A program made the position numbers and the translations under genes. A stretch of DNA of 64,000 bases from Flavobacterium limi (GTDB taxonomy: Bacteria > Bacteroidota > Bacteroidia > Flavobacteriales > Flavobacteriaceae). The notes beneath the pieces are model-generated. The model was not told where the DNA came from. It searched no databases and saw nothing but the letters and a program-made list of their open reading frames with translations. Positions 1 to 8,433 of this stretch are shown here, piece after piece; positions within the stretch are counted from its first letter, which is position 1, and every line of letters begins with the position of its first letter. The DNA is taken from NCBI RefSeq assembly GCF_010645075.1, contig NZ_JAADZV010000006.1, positions 287,264 through 351,263 of the forward strand. Reading direction: 5' to 3'.

Positions 1-37
1 AATTCAGGAAAGCATTTTTTATAAACCTTGATTAAAA

Positions 38-544
38 TCAATACTTTTTTAATCTTGATAGAGTTTCTGGACTCATCCGTAAATAATTGGCAATATGCCG
101 GTTTGGAATTTGCTGAAAAAGCTGTGGACTCCTTTTTAAAACCCTTTCGTATCTTTCTTTAGCTGAGCTTGTCAGGATGTCAATTTCACGTTCCATTTGT
201 TGAATTACAAGGTTTTCTAAAATTTTTGTCCACAAATTTCGGTTAGCTTCAGTTTGTAAAAATTTTTCAATTTGGGGTTTGGTGATTACTCTTAAAACTG
301 TTTTTTTAATGGCCTGAATAAACAAATCGGATGGTTTTTCTGTTAAAAAAGAATCCAGTGAAACAATTAGATTCTCTTTATAACCAAACCGAAGCGTCTG
401 TTCTTCATCATTATCTAAAACAAAAATCCTCAAACTTCCGCTCTCTACATAATATAGATTGGTATCAATACTGCCTTTTACTTTCAGAAATTCGTTTCTG
501 TCGATAGTGATGGTTTGGCTAGAGAGTTCAACAATTTCTGTCAT
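38..544 (-). CDS. Crp/Fnr family transcriptional regulator
   Basis: This 168-residue protein has a cNMP-binding-type beta-roll (about residues 20-110) and a short C-terminal helix-turn-helix whose recognition helix reads NYLRMSPETLSRLKK. That signature is typical of the small Crp/Fnr regulators of Bacteroidota, which commonly control stress or redox genes. It is a little shorter than the usual 190 residues because the protein ends right after the recognition helix. No cysteine cluster for an iron-sulphur centre is visible, so the ligand is unknown. It is 53 bases downstream of the DJ-1/PfpI gene on the same strand and may be cotranscribed with it. Confidence 0.88.
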   Translation of the reverse strand: MTEIVELSSQTITIDRNEFLKVKGSIDTNLYYVESGSLRIFVLDNDEEQTLRFGYKENLIVSLDSFLTEKPSDLFIQAIKKTVLRVITKPQIEKFLQTEANRNLWTKILENLVIQQMEREIDILTSSAKERYERVLKRSPQLFQQIPNRHIANYLRMSPETLSRLKKY

Positions 545-597
545 TGTCTGGTAGGTCTGTGATTTACAATTTTTGCAAAAATATTTTGATGCTTAGG

Positions 598-1194
598 TTA
601 CGCTGTAATAGCAATATCATACTCCATTCTTTTTGCTGTGGCTTCGGCAATTTCAAGTCCGTGTAGCTTTTTAATAATATGAAAAGACATATTGATGCCA
701 GATGAAATTCCTCCTGAAGTGATGATTTTATCTTCATCAACAAACTTCGTATCTTTGACTATACTAACATTAGGATATTCTTTTTCCAGTCTTGGAATGT
801 CCATCCAGTGCGTGGTAGCTTTTTTGTGGTCAAGTAATCCAGACTCGGCTAGGAGAAAAGCGCCGGTACAGACAGAAGCCAGAATTTGAACTTTCTGATT
901 CTGAGTTTTAATCCAGTCAATAACTTTTTTGTTTTTAATTTCAATTTCTTCCGCACCATATCCTCCTGGTATAATCAAAATATCCAAATCAGGAGTCTGA
1001 TCAAAACTTGCATCAGGCAGTATTTTTAATCCGTTTCTCGCAGCAGTCATTTCTCCGTTTTCACTTATTATGATGACTTTAAATAATTTTTCATTTCCTT
1101 TTTCGGCTATTGAAAAAACTTCAAATGGACCTGCAAAGTCAAGTACTTCAACTTCATTAAAAATAAATATTCCGACGGTTGATGGATTTGGCAT
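598..1194 (-). CDS. DJ-1/PfpI family protein, isonitrile hydratase-like
   Basis: A 198-residue protein of the glutamine amidotransferase-like DJ-1/PfpI superfamily. The nucleophile elbow is ASVCTGAFLLA with Cys109, followed by TTHW (His129). Asp19 in VLDFAGP sits where isonitrile hydratase (InhA) has its catalytic Asp. This arrangement is shared by InhA-like enzymes and by the N-terminal domain of GlxA-type AraC regulators. No DNA-binding domain follows, so an enzyme is more likely than a regulator. The substrate cannot be read from sequence; detoxification of reactive carbonyls or isonitriles is an inference from the family. It lies directly upstream of the Crp/Fnr gene. Confidence 0.85.
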   Translation of the reverse strand: MPNPSTVGIFIFNEVEVLDFAGPFEVFSIAEKGNEKLFKVIIISENGEMTAARNGLKILPDASFDQTPDLDILIIPGGYGAEEIEIKNKKVIDWIKTQNQKVQILASVCTGAFLLAESGLLDHKKATTHWMDIPRLEKEYPNVSIVKDTKFVDEDKIITSGGISSGINMSFHIIKKLHGLEIAEATAKRMEYDIAITA

Positions 1195-1365
1195 ACTTTT
1201 TTTTATTATTTTTAAGACAGGTATTTTGGTTATTATTTTGAGGCTTTACAAAGCCTGAATAAAGTGGCGCAGTATCAAAAAAATATAAATTTTTTCTAAA
1301 GATAGTCAAAATTACAAATGCTGATTATATTTTAATTCATACAGTTACTTCTTGTACTGATAATC

Positions 1366-1403
1366 AAAAAAGCCAGAGAATTATTTTTCTCTGGCTTTTT
1401 TTT
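1366..1403. terminator. Bidirectional rho-independent terminator
   Basis: A 14-base stem (AAAAGCCAGAGAA paired with TTCTCTGGCTTTT) around a six-base loop, with A and T tracts on both sides. It lies just past the 3' end of the NTF2-like gene on the minus strand. Confidence 0.85.
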
Positions 1404-1416
1404 GTAAACATTTTTT

Positions 1417-1794
1417 CTACTGTTGCAATAATTCAACTTCTGTGTGAAGTACGCAGACCAAATTATCATTTTCTCTAGTCCAGGTAGAAGTACAGGCGCA
1501 TTTCATAGGCTCTTTTTGATTATCGCCTGCTATTCCTAATTCTATTTGGTATGCAATTACGGCGGCATCTTCACCAATTAACTGCGTTTGGACATCAGAG
1601 AAATTTAATACTTTTATTTTATCGCCATTACCTGACTCAAACATTTTTTTAAAAGTATCTTCATCAATACTCTGTACACCATCTTTACCGGCTACTATAC
1701 ACGGAAAATGAGTAAGACTCTTTACAGTTTCATAATCGTGATTTTCCATTCCCTGCCAATACTTTTTTTCTAATTCTATTATTTGCGTTTTCAT
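1417..1794 (-). CDS. NTF2-like (SnoaL/DUF4440-type) protein
   Basis: A 125-residue single-domain protein with the NTF2-like pattern: an N-terminal amphipathic helix (LEKKYWQGMENHDYETVKSL), a turn with a conserved THFP-like motif, then a curved beta sheet ending in TSTWTRENDNLVCVLHTEVEL. Such proteins bind small ligands or act as isomerases and are frequent in Bacteroidota stress clusters. No catalytic residues can be assigned. It ends at a strong terminator and is followed upstream on the same strand by SRPBCC and ABM genes, suggesting a small detoxification or stress group. The function is unknown. Confidence 0.75.
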   Translation of the reverse strand: MKTQIIELEKKYWQGMENHDYETVKSLTHFPCIVAGKDGVQSIDEDTFKKMFESGNGDKIKVLNFSDVQTQLIGEDAAVIAYQIELGIAGDNQKEPMKCACTSTWTRENDNLVCVLHTEVELLQQ

Positions 1795-1931
1795 ATCTCA
1801 TTCATTTTTGATTAAACAGTTTTACAAAGTTCAGGTAATAATAAGGAGATAAGTTCAACTTTAACATAGATTTAGTTGATGATTGTGAGTGTAATTATTT
1901 GAAAATGAGAATATTTTGAAGAAGTGGGAGG

Positions 1932-2387
1932 TCATTCCACAAGTTTTGCCAGTTTTTCGAGTGACGATTTTGTCCCTTCTTCATTATCCTTAGGATCAAT
2001 CCCTTTGGGAATATTTTTGAATGTAAAGGTTACCGAAGTACCAGTTTCTAGTTTTTCTAAATCAATTTGCATAAGCATTTCTCCAGCAAAGTCTTTATCA
2101 TTAGTTTCAAATGTTACGCTTTCTACAATTTTTTTGTTGTTTATGATCTCCAGAAACTTCGAAGTAAATCTGTCTTCGTTGCTTTCTGTTTTTCCTACAC
2201 CTTCGTTTGCAGGATAATAAAGTGACATCGAATAGCCTCCGCCAACCCTGAAGTCAAAGAAGTGAATTTTTCCTGTCATTTCTCCGGGAACCTGCCATTT
2301 TACTATAAAATCAGGGTTTGATAATGCGTGAAAAACTTTCGATAAATCAGCTTTAATAATTCTGGTATTTAAAGTTTCCTGTTTCAT
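1932..2387 (-). CDS. SRPBCC (AHSA1-like) domain protein
   Basis: A 151-residue protein with the START-like AHSA1 pattern: a short N-terminal strand, VFHALSNPDFIVKWQVPGEM, then DFRVGGGYSMSLYYP, and a C-terminal long helix ending in SLEKLAKLVE. In this family the helix-grip fold forms a hydrophobic pocket for lipid-like or aromatic ligands; it is homologous to the Hsp90 activator Aha1 C-domain but bacterial members rarely act on Hsp90. It sits 47 bases downstream of the monooxygenase gene on the same strand, so the two may be cotranscribed. The ligand is not predictable. Confidence 0.82.
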   Translation of the reverse strand: MKQETLNTRIIKADLSKVFHALSNPDFIVKWQVPGEMTGKIHFFDFRVGGGYSMSLYYPANEGVGKTESNEDRFTSKFLEIINNKKIVESVTFETNDKDFAGEMLMQIDLEKLETGTSVTFTFKNIPKGIDPKDNEEGTKSSLEKLAKLVE

Positions 2388-2434
2388 GGCTAAAAGTTTT
2401 AAATTAAATGCAGGATATTTTACAGTCAGGACTT

Positions 2435-2743
2435 TTAGTTTTTTCTTCCTGAAACAACTGTTGCTTTGTAGTGTCTCATTTCCTGAATATTTTCAAAATA
2501 TGGTTTTATTTTGGTAAAAAATAAAGGAAAAAGTTCACTTTTTCTAAATCCCTGAAGATGTTCATCAGTTGATGTCCATTCAATTCTTAAAATAAACTGT
2601 CCCGCTTCTTCTTCACATTCTGTAAGTTCGTATGCAAGACAAAAATCAGAAGCATCTAATTCTTTCGAAGCGTCTTTGTAATCATCAATAAATTCTTGTC
2701 TTTTTTCTTCTTTAACTTTGTATCGAATATATTCAATTATCAT
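2435..2743 (-). CDS. Antibiotic biosynthesis monooxygenase (ABM) family protein
   Basis: A 102-residue dimeric alpha-beta barrel protein of the ABM type: it begins IIEYIRYKVKEEKRQEFIDDY and carries the typical FILRIEWTS strand followed by a second helix ending in YFENIQEMRHY. Family members are cofactor-free monooxygenases acting on quinols or polyketides, or heme-degrading proteins. No heme-degradation signature is obvious. The gene starts 12 bases after the truncated haemoglobin gene on the same strand, which makes an operon and a joint role in oxygen or nitrosative stress plausible, but this is inference. Confidence 0.8.
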   Translation of the reverse strand: MIIEYIRYKVKEEKRQEFIDDYKDASKELDASDFCLAYELTECEEEAGQFILRIEWTSTDEHLQGFRKSELFPLFFTKIKPYFENIQEMRHYKATVVSGRKN

Positions 2744-2754
2744 AATTCATAAAT

Positions 2755-3225
2755 TTAATTTATATATGGTCCTCCTGTTTCACCCCAGCCCCATTTAGGC
2801 ATAGGTTCGTTTGAATCTGTAGGATTTTCTGATAACTGTGAATTTATAACAGCAAGACGTGTGCCCCATTCAATATAACCAACGAAAGCTGAACGGAATT
2901 CAGGGTCACTTTTTAAACCAATTTCATCTGAAGTTTGCAAAAGTAAATGAACCCAGCGCTGCCTCATTTCTTCTGTCAGCATTTTACCAATATGTTTCCC
3001 AATCATTTTCGCATGGCTGCCATTGTCATTGGAAGTATATAATTTTTCACCGCCAAAAACCTCTGCAACAAAATGTGCGACATGTTCAACGTGATCAGGC
3101 GACATATTTTTGAAGACTTCGCCCAATATTTCGTCGTTCAGTACTTTTTCGTAAAATTTAGAAAATAAAGTTTCAAAAGTATCCATATCGCCAGCCCATT
3201 CATACAAAGTTGGTATATTTTTCAT
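2755..3225 (-). CDS. Group II truncated haemoglobin
   Basis: A 156-residue globin of the trHb2 (trHbO-like) class. His78 in GKHIG is the likely proximal heme ligand and lies 13 residues before Trp91 (RQRWVHLL), the same spacing as His75 to Trp88 in Mycobacterium tuberculosis trHbO. That WG8 tryptophan marks group II. The C-terminal extension after residue 130 is proline and glycine rich (PMPKWGWGETGGPY) and lies outside the globin fold. The family binds oxygen or NO and often protects against nitrosative or oxidative stress. It is the first gene of the ABM and SRPBCC run. Confidence 0.9.
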   Translation of the reverse strand: MKNIPTLYEWAGDMDTFETLFSKFYEKVLNDEILGEVFKNMSPDHVEHVAHFVAEVFGGEKLYTSNDNGSHAKMIGKHIGKMLTEEMRQRWVHLLLQTSDEIGLKSDPEFRSAFVGYIEWGTRLAVINSQLSENPTDSNEPMPKWGWGETGGPYIN

Positions 3226-3419
3226 TCTTTAATATATATTGTAATGATTGACTAAATAATTAAAAAAAAAAAACAGAAATGAAAATCATTTGATTTTCAG
3301 TATTTTATTTTAATCTCAAAAATATAAAAATTTAATTACAAATAAAATATGGATTAAAAGGATATGGATCAGGCTAGCGTACTGATTTAATAATTTACAT
3401 AACATTTTTTGCCGAATCT

Positions 3420-4232
3420 TTAATTTTCAATCCAACTATAGAATTTGGTGTTATTCCAACCGTAAATAGAAATACTGACACCAGCATTTTTTTCAATATT
3501 TGTAGCAGAGTAATTATTTAACATACTCGCCAGTTTGTTGAATTCCTTAACATCTTTATATTTAAAAAATTTGGAAGGATGATTGACCCAATTTCCGTTA
3601 GTAGTTTCAGGGTAAGGTATTCTTCCTTCGCCTTCGAACGCAAATTCTGTAAAATCTGGATTTTGCTTTATCAGCCCATAAAAATCATTATAAATTTGCG
3701 TATTATTTTTATTCGTTCCGCACACGTAGGCAAATGAATTTGCAGGAATTCTAAAAGTTTTGCTATATAAGGATGTTGTGAAGTGCTTTTCAATGAGTTT
3801 GATAGCTATTTTTTGGTCATTAATGTCTATAGAATACTGATCAATTTTATCCCCGTTTATAAACGTAATTTTCTCTGTGTTTTCCGGTAAGTCTATGTAG
3901 GAGATTGCTGGCCCGATTGCAGTAAAACAGCCTCCGGGTTCTGCTATTTTGTCAAATCTCACAATTAGTTCGTTTCCTTTTGAAAACTGGGTAGTGCTTA
4001 TACCATAATTAATACACGGAAATTCCTCTTCAGTAATTAGTTTTAATTTTAAAACAGGCGATTGTAATTCATTTGTACCCGGATATACTTCCTCAGGCAT
4101 AAAATTTATAGCTGAGACAATAGAATTTTTAGTAATATATTCAGGATAGTCAGAGCTATTGACCTTGTTGTCATCTGAACTGCAGGCATTCATCATAAAT
4201 CCAGTCAGGATTAGGAGTATTGTTTTTTTCAT
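3420..4232 (-). CDS. Hypothetical lipoprotein
   Basis: A 270-residue protein with a clear lipoprotein signal peptide (MKKTILLILTGFMMNAC, lipidated Cys17) followed by SSDDN, the charged start typical of Bacteroidota surface lipoproteins. The remainder has no family that I recognise; it is mixed in composition, with paired cysteines that could form disulphides. It is isolated: about 190 bases separate it from both neighbours. Likely exported to the outer membrane; the role is unknown. Confidence 0.7.
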   Translation of the reverse strand: MKKTILLILTGFMMNACSSDDNKVNSSDYPEYITKNSIVSAINFMPEEVYPGTNELQSPVLKLKLITEEEFPCINYGISTTQFSKGNELIVRFDKIAEPGGCFTAIGPAISYIDLPENTEKITFINGDKIDQYSIDINDQKIAIKLIEKHFTTSLYSKTFRIPANSFAYVCGTNKNNTQIYNDFYGLIKQNPDFTEFAFEGEGRIPYPETTNGNWVNHPSKFFKYKDVKEFNKLASMLNNYSATNIEKNAGVSISIYGWNNTKFYSWIEN

Positions 4233-4417
4233 AATAAGTTGTTTACCTATATAGATGACTTATTTACAAAAGGTTGCGTGAAATGGTTAAGGTGTGATGT
4301 ATAAAATTGAATATAGTTTTTTGTAGCTATTGTTTTTATAATTTGTACATGATATATTACTGGAACGTCAGGCAAGTTCTTCCTCAACAATTACAGTTTC
4401 TTGCCCGTTTTCATTTA

Positions 4418-4933
4418 TTAGTCTGATTTCGATGAAATCAAGCCATTTCGTACTAAAAGATCAGCAGAAACTATTTCTCCGGATACTAATTCTACTTCGC
4501 CGTTTTCGTTTAGAAATTCTTCTAATTCTTCGTCGTAATCGATATTGAAATAAATTGATACAATGACTTCAAAAGTATCAGAACCAAAATTATCAGCAAA
4601 CATTTTGGTTAAAGGCCTGTTAGTAATCTGTTCATCCGTAAATGTGTCGCATAACATAGAATTGTAGCCGTGCTTTGCCCCGTCAAATAGTAAAATTTCT
4701 TCACCGGTTTCTACATCAACTGCAAAAATTAAAGATGGCGCAAAATCTGTCCAGACGATGTAATTGTAGTCTTCAAGCATATCACCGTAATATTTGATCT
4801 TAAATTTTCTGTTATTTGCTGAAGATTTGATTTGGCCACGCCATTCAATATCTTTAATTTCTTTAAAATATTTTTCATTGTCATATACAACGAAATTCTC
4901 AAAATAAGTTGGTGGTAAATAATTTGATTTCAT
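4418..4933 (-). CDS. Hypothetical protein with probable C-terminal frameshift
   Basis: I place the start at 4933 (MKSNYLPPTYFENF), because the in-frame extension upstream of it is a hydrophobic and basic stretch unlike the rest. The 171-residue product is acidic, with an EELEEFLNENGEVELVSGE region. I do not recognise the family. The reading frame ends in LVRNGLISSKSD, but the overlapping frame continues without interruption as STKWLDFIEIRLINENGQ and ETVIVEEELA to a stop at 4368-4370, a composition matching the body of this protein. Restoring one base in the A run at 4455-4458 would join them. The gene is therefore probably truncated by a one-base deletion, or by a sequencing error. Confidence 0.6.
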   Translation of the reverse strand: MKSNYLPPTYFENFVVYDNEKYFKEIKDIEWRGQIKSSANNRKFKIKYYGDMLEDYNYIVWTDFAPSLIFAVDVETGEEILLFDGAKHGYNSMLCDTFTDEQITNRPLTKMFADNFGSDTFEVIVSIYFNIDYDEELEEFLNENGEVELVSGEIVSADLLVRNGLISSKSD

Positions 4934-5114
4934 AACTCTTTTTGTTGTAAGTTTCTTAAAAATAACGATCTGCACTATTTTTATCATTGTGCAGATTTGC
5001 AAATATGAGGTATATTTTTTATTAAAAACTAAAAAAATGATACTTATAAATAGTGATTTTTTGTAATCCAGATTGTGATTATTCGAATTTAATCAGCACC
5101 GAAAGATCAGCATC

Positions 5115-5250
5115 TTTTTTAGAAGCAGGAAAGGAGCCTCTTAATGACCTTTAGTCCCGCTGTCCTTCCAATCTTTTATTTTTTAAAGAAAAAATAAAAG
5201 GATTTTCCCTCCCATCGGGGCTACATTAGAAATTTAGATTTTTTTATCAC
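5115..5250 (-). repeat. Dispersed palindromic repeat family A, copy 1
   Basis: About 135 bases nearly identical to 8153-8285. Read on the minus strand it runs AGCCCCGATGGGAGGGAAAA, then a hairpin whose arms are CCTTTTATTTTTT and AAAAAATAAAAG, then GGAAGGACAGCGGGACTAAA. No credible reading frame is present. A third, more diverged copy lies at 13783-13912. Confidence 0.85.
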
Positions 5251-5476
5251 GTCTTTTGTGTTACTTATTATTCCTGAAGGGTAAAGCTCTGTGTGATAAA
5301 ATAGTAAAGAAATTAAATCCGATCTTACATAATTTTAATTTATTTTTTAATAATTAATTGTAATTCAATTAATTAACTTTTATTAAACAAAGGTTTAACA
5401 TCATGTCTTTTCCCTTGCTGTATGAAATAAGTAATTTTAAAATAAATCAAATTAATAACGTTTAATATTTAAAATT
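5251..5476. other. AT-rich leader upstream of the PfpI-type gene
   Basis: After the palindromic repeat there is no gene before 5477. The stretch is very AT rich with AATTAATT-type words; the promoter of the plus-strand PfpI gene should lie here, but I could not fix a convincing -33/-7 pair. Confidence 0.4.
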
Positions 5477-6025
5477 ATGAAAAAGAATATAGCAATATTA
5501 GCCACAAACGGTTTTGAAGAATCAGAATTAGCATCGCCTAAGGCCTATCTGGAAGAGCAGGGGTGGAATGCAGATATCATCAGTTTGAAACCAGGAACAA
5601 TCAAATCCTGGAAAGACGGTAATTGGGGCAACGAATACAATGTTGATGTAGTACTAGATGAGGCAAATGAAGCAGATTACGACGCTTTGGTTCTGCCTGG
5701 AGGAGTAATAAATCCGGATTTGTTGAGAAGAGAAGAAGCTGCAGTAAATTTTGTACGTTCTTTTTTTGAAAATAAAAAACCAATAGCGGCTATTTGTCAT
5801 GGTCCACAGATTCTGGTAGATGCGGATGTTTTAGAAGGCCGAAAAGTAACTTCGTTTTTCTCTGTTAAAAACGATTTAAAAAATGCCGGGGCACAATGGG
5901 AAGACTCAGAAGTAGTCGTAGACAATGGATTGGTTACAAGCCGAAACCCTAATGATCTGCCTGCCTTTAATAAAAAAATGGTAGAAGAAATTAAAGAAGG
6001 AAAACACGAACGTCAGACAGTGTAA
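5477..6025 (+). CDS. PfpI/YhbO-type DJ-1 superfamily protein (general stress protein 18-like)
   Basis: A 182-residue class I glutamine amidotransferase-like protein. The nucleophile elbow is AAICHGPQIL with Cys107-His108, and the upstream acidic residue lies in GFEESEL (residues 12-18), together the usual PfpI/YhbO triad elements. It continues with LEGRKVTSFFSVKNDLKNAGA, a stretch shared by the YhbO and GSP18 subgroup. Members are stress-induced and have been described as proteases, chaperones or deglycases; activity here is inferred only from family. It is monocistronic, with a terminator 36 bases after the stop. A second, distinct DJ-1 superfamily gene lies at 598-1194. Confidence 0.9.
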   Translation: MKKNIAILATNGFEESELASPKAYLEEQGWNADIISLKPGTIKSWKDGNWGNEYNVDVVLDEANEADYDALVLPGGVINPDLLRREEAAVNFVRSFFENKKPIAAICHGPQILVDADVLEGRKVTSFFSVKNDLKNAGAQWEDSEVVVDNGLVTSRNPNDLPAFNKKMVEEIKEGKHERQTV

Positions 6026-6060
6026 AGCTATTTTAATTAGATTTACCAAATATAATAATA

Positions 6061-6096
6061 AATGCAAGGCCAGAATTGGTCTTGCATTTTTTTTTG
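6061..6096 (+). terminator. Rho-independent terminator after the PfpI-type gene
   Basis: Stem AATGCAAG...CTTGCATT with an inner CCA/TGG pairing and a run of nine T residues. Confidence 0.85.
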
Positions 6097-6284
6097 TAAT
6101 TACAAGTTCAAATATACTTTGTGATCGGGTTTAGGAATTCTATCTTTCAGGATTTTATATGGAAAATCACTTAAAATTTTAAATAAGCAAGTGGAGTAAA
6201 CATTAAAAATACTCATTTATAATGATGTAGGAAAAATGTGAAAATTTTAATTTCGTCTTACATATTTCTAAAATTATTTAAATT

Positions 6285-7415
6285 ATGAAACGATTAGTAT
6301 TATTATTTATATTTTTTGTAAGTGCCGCTCGAGGGTTAGCACAGGATTTTTTAATAGAAAATGCGCAATATACCATTACAAGTGAAACAACTGTAACTTT
6401 TTCAAAGATGAATGGTTTTCCCAGAGAGTTTGTTATGCCTTCAACTGTTACATACAACGCAAAACAATACACTGTCACAGCGATTGGAGACAGTGCATTT
6501 GAGAATTCTGCCCTTTTAAAAAGTATATCGATTCCTAATACCATCACTACAATTGGAGTTAAGGCTTTTAATGCCTGTAGGGATTTAACTGAAATAATTA
6601 TTCCGAACTCGGTTGTTACTATTGGTGAATCAGCTTTTGAAACTTGTTCAAGTTTAGTTTCAGTGACAATTCCGAGTTCTGTAACTTCCATTGGAAAAAG
6701 GTTTTTAATGGCTTGTTATCAATTAAAATCAGTAGAATTCTTAAATTCTATGGCTGCAATACCTGAGATGTCTTTTCTTCACTGTTCAAACTTAGAGTCC
6801 GTAGTATTTCCTAAATCTCTTACTACTATTGAGGCTTATGCTTTTAATGCTACAAAGTTAGCGAAAATTGATTTTCCTAAGTCAATTTCAACAATAGGTG
6901 AAAAGGCGTTTGGATCTTGTTTTGCATTAAAAAGTGTCACTATACCCTCTTCTCTCACTTCCTTTTCAAATGATATTTTTAGCAATAGCAGCTTAACATT
7001 AGTTGTGTGTGATTCTCCGGTTCCGTTACCTATCACATCAAACTTTTTTAATGGCGTTTCACTATACTTTTGTACATTACAAGTTCCTGCATCGAGTGTA
7101 GCAGCTTATCAGGCACATGAGGAATGGGGTAAATTTAAATCTATAGTAGCAAAAGGAACGTTAGCACAAACAGATTTTAGTTCTCAAAAAGAAGTCGTGG
7201 TGTATCCTAATCCTTTCTCGGATGTAATTACATTGGAGCTGAAGGAAAAAAATACTGTACAAATAGAAATGATCGACTGCACTGGAAAAGTTCTTTTGAG
7301 TCAGACTTTAAATCCAGAGGGAAGAATTGAAACACATCATCTAACCTCCGGCTTATATTTTCTAAAAGTATCGTCTGAAAATGGCTCTACAATCAAAAAA
7401 ATGATTAAACAATAA
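6285..7415 (+). CDS. Secreted BspA-like leucine-rich repeat protein with type IX sorting tail
   Basis: A 376-residue protein with a signal peptide (MKRLVLLFIFFVSAARGLAQ), then about eight LRR_5 (BspA-type) repeats between residues 45 and 240, recognisable by the recurring IPxSVTxIGxxAFxxC pattern (for example SVTIPSSVTSIGKRF). From about residue 300 a type IX secretion tail follows: VVVYPNPFSDVITLEL, then a beta-sandwich ending GLYFLKVSSENGSTIKKMIKQ. The protein should cross the outer membrane through the T9SS and be displayed or released. BspA-like proteins are often adhesins, but the binding partner is unknown. No operon partner is visible. Confidence 0.9.
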   Translation: MKRLVLLFIFFVSAARGLAQDFLIENAQYTITSETTVTFSKMNGFPREFVMPSTVTYNAKQYTVTAIGDSAFENSALLKSISIPNTITTIGVKAFNACRDLTEIIIPNSVVTIGESAFETCSSLVSVTIPSSVTSIGKRFLMACYQLKSVEFLNSMAAIPEMSFLHCSNLESVVFPKSLTTIEAYAFNATKLAKIDFPKSISTIGEKAFGSCFALKSVTIPSSLTSFSNDIFSNSSLTLVVCDSPVPLPITSNFFNGVSLYFCTLQVPASSVAAYQAHEEWGKFKSIVAKGTLAQTDFSSQKEVVVYPNPFSDVITLELKEKNTVQIEMIDCTGKVLLSQTLNPEGRIETHHLTSGLYFLKVSSENGSTIKKMIKQ

Positions 7416-7599
7416 TTTTTTAGATTGCAAAAGTTGTGATATTAATTGAAAAGAGCTGTCTCAAATTAACAGCCCAAAAAATTATACTTTTTAATTTGAT
7501 TGTAAGTTCATGAAAATATTCTGTCTTTGAATTACTTATGCCTGAATGGAATAAATTTTTTTATGAATTAAAAAAACATAATGATTTAGAATTCTGTAA

Positions 7600-8049
7600 A
7601 TGATAATAAAAAAAATACTCCAAGGTAAAGATTTAGACAAAATTGGTTTAGAAAAACATGACATTGCTTTCTTAGTTGAGAATGGACTTACTGTTGGAAG
7701 TTTCGGACATATTGATATCATTTCGGAATTTGAATTTCTTCAAAATGCAATTATATTAGGGTATGACAGCAACATTCCAATATGTTGCGATGGGGAGTAT
7801 AAAGGAGTGTTTGCAATGGAACCGCAGTTTAAAAGATTTGTAAATTCTTCAGTTGAAACATTTCAGAGGACTATATTAAGATATTCAAAATATTGTACTG
7901 ATATTCAGGGGGCAGTTGATGAAGATCTTGCCATCATCATGGTGAATGAAGCAATAATTGATTTTAAAAATATCGATCCTGATGTCTGGTCAAAAAAGGA
8001 AAACTATTGGCCAATAATAGCACAGCAAATGCTTGACGGAAATTTGTAA
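7600..8049 (+). CDS. SUKH-4-like immunity protein
   Basis: A 149-residue protein whose layout fits SUKH-type immunity proteins: an early FLVENGL motif, a glycine-hydrophobic core (IILGYDSNIPICCDGEYKG), then FVNSSVETFQRTILRYSKY, and a tryptophan near the end (NYWPIIAQQM). SUKH proteins neutralise toxins of contact-dependent or polymorphic toxin systems. No toxin lies beside it, so it looks like an orphan immunity gene, common in Bacteroidota. A 21-codon frame starting at ATG 7538 ends in a TGA that overlaps this gene's ATG. It may be a coupled leader or a frameshifted natural N-terminus. Confidence 0.68.
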   Translation: MIIKKILQGKDLDKIGLEKHDIAFLVENGLTVGSFGHIDIISEFEFLQNAIILGYDSNIPICCDGEYKGVFAMEPQFKRFVNSSVETFQRTILRYSKYCTDIQGAVDEDLAIIMVNEAIIDFKNIDPDVWSKKENYWPIIAQQMLDGNL

Positions 8050-8097
8050 ATCCATATTCAGGAAATTAATAAAGCCTGCTCTTAAAAGTATTTTTGC

Positions 8098-8136
8098 AAG
8101 TTTCCCCACGCTCCCGCACGAATCCTTTCGTGTGGC
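8098..8136 (-). repeat. Dispersed repeat family B, copy 1 (inverted)
   Basis: On the minus strand this reads CGAAAGGATTCGTGCGGGAG followed by CGTGGGGAAAC. It is an inverted relative of 8378-8432 and 9206-9266. Together with copy 3 it brackets the family A repeat. Confidence 0.7.
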
Positions 8137-8152
8137 TTTTGAGTTTCATTAT

Positions 8153-8285
8153 TTTTAGAAGCAGAAAATGGGTACTCATAATAGCTTTTAGTCCCGCTGT
8201 CCTTCCAATCTTTTATTTTTTAAAGAAAAAAATAAAAGGATTTTCCCTCCCATCGGGGCTAGATAAGAAATTTAGTTTTTTTTAT
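8153..8285 (-). repeat. Dispersed palindromic repeat family A, copy 2
   Basis: Almost base-for-base the same as 5115-5250, including the central AT hairpin and the flanking AGCCCCGAT and GCGGGACTAAA words. One extra A is present in the loop-proximal A run. Gene-sized reading frames across it are artefacts. Confidence 0.85.
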
Positions 8286-8377
8286 CGCCTTTATGCTATT
8301 GATAAATCAGGACATTTAGGTCTGATGGATGATACAGTTTAGAATGTTTTTTAGATATAAGAAATTTTGATTTATAA

Positions 8378-8432
8378 GCCCACAGGAAAGGGTTCGTGCG
8401 GGAGCGGGGAACGCTCACGTTAGTAGTGAGAA
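8378..8432 (+). repeat. Dispersed repeat family B, copy 2
   Basis: Reads GGAAAGGGTTCGTGCGGGAG, then CGGGGAACGCTCACGTTAG. It is in opposite orientation to 8098-8136, making a roughly 330-base unit with inverted ends around the family A repeat. Confidence 0.7.
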
Positions 8433-8433
8433 C

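Noticed and set aside
7440..7520. Insertion sequence end (GAGCTGTCTCAAA-type word)
   Set aside because: The word resembles some IS termini but there is no transposase, partner end or target duplication within reach.
8094..8342. Open frame of 82 codons on the plus strand
   Set aside because: It runs through both repeat families; the peptide is the translation of the palindromic elements, so I call repeats, not a gene.
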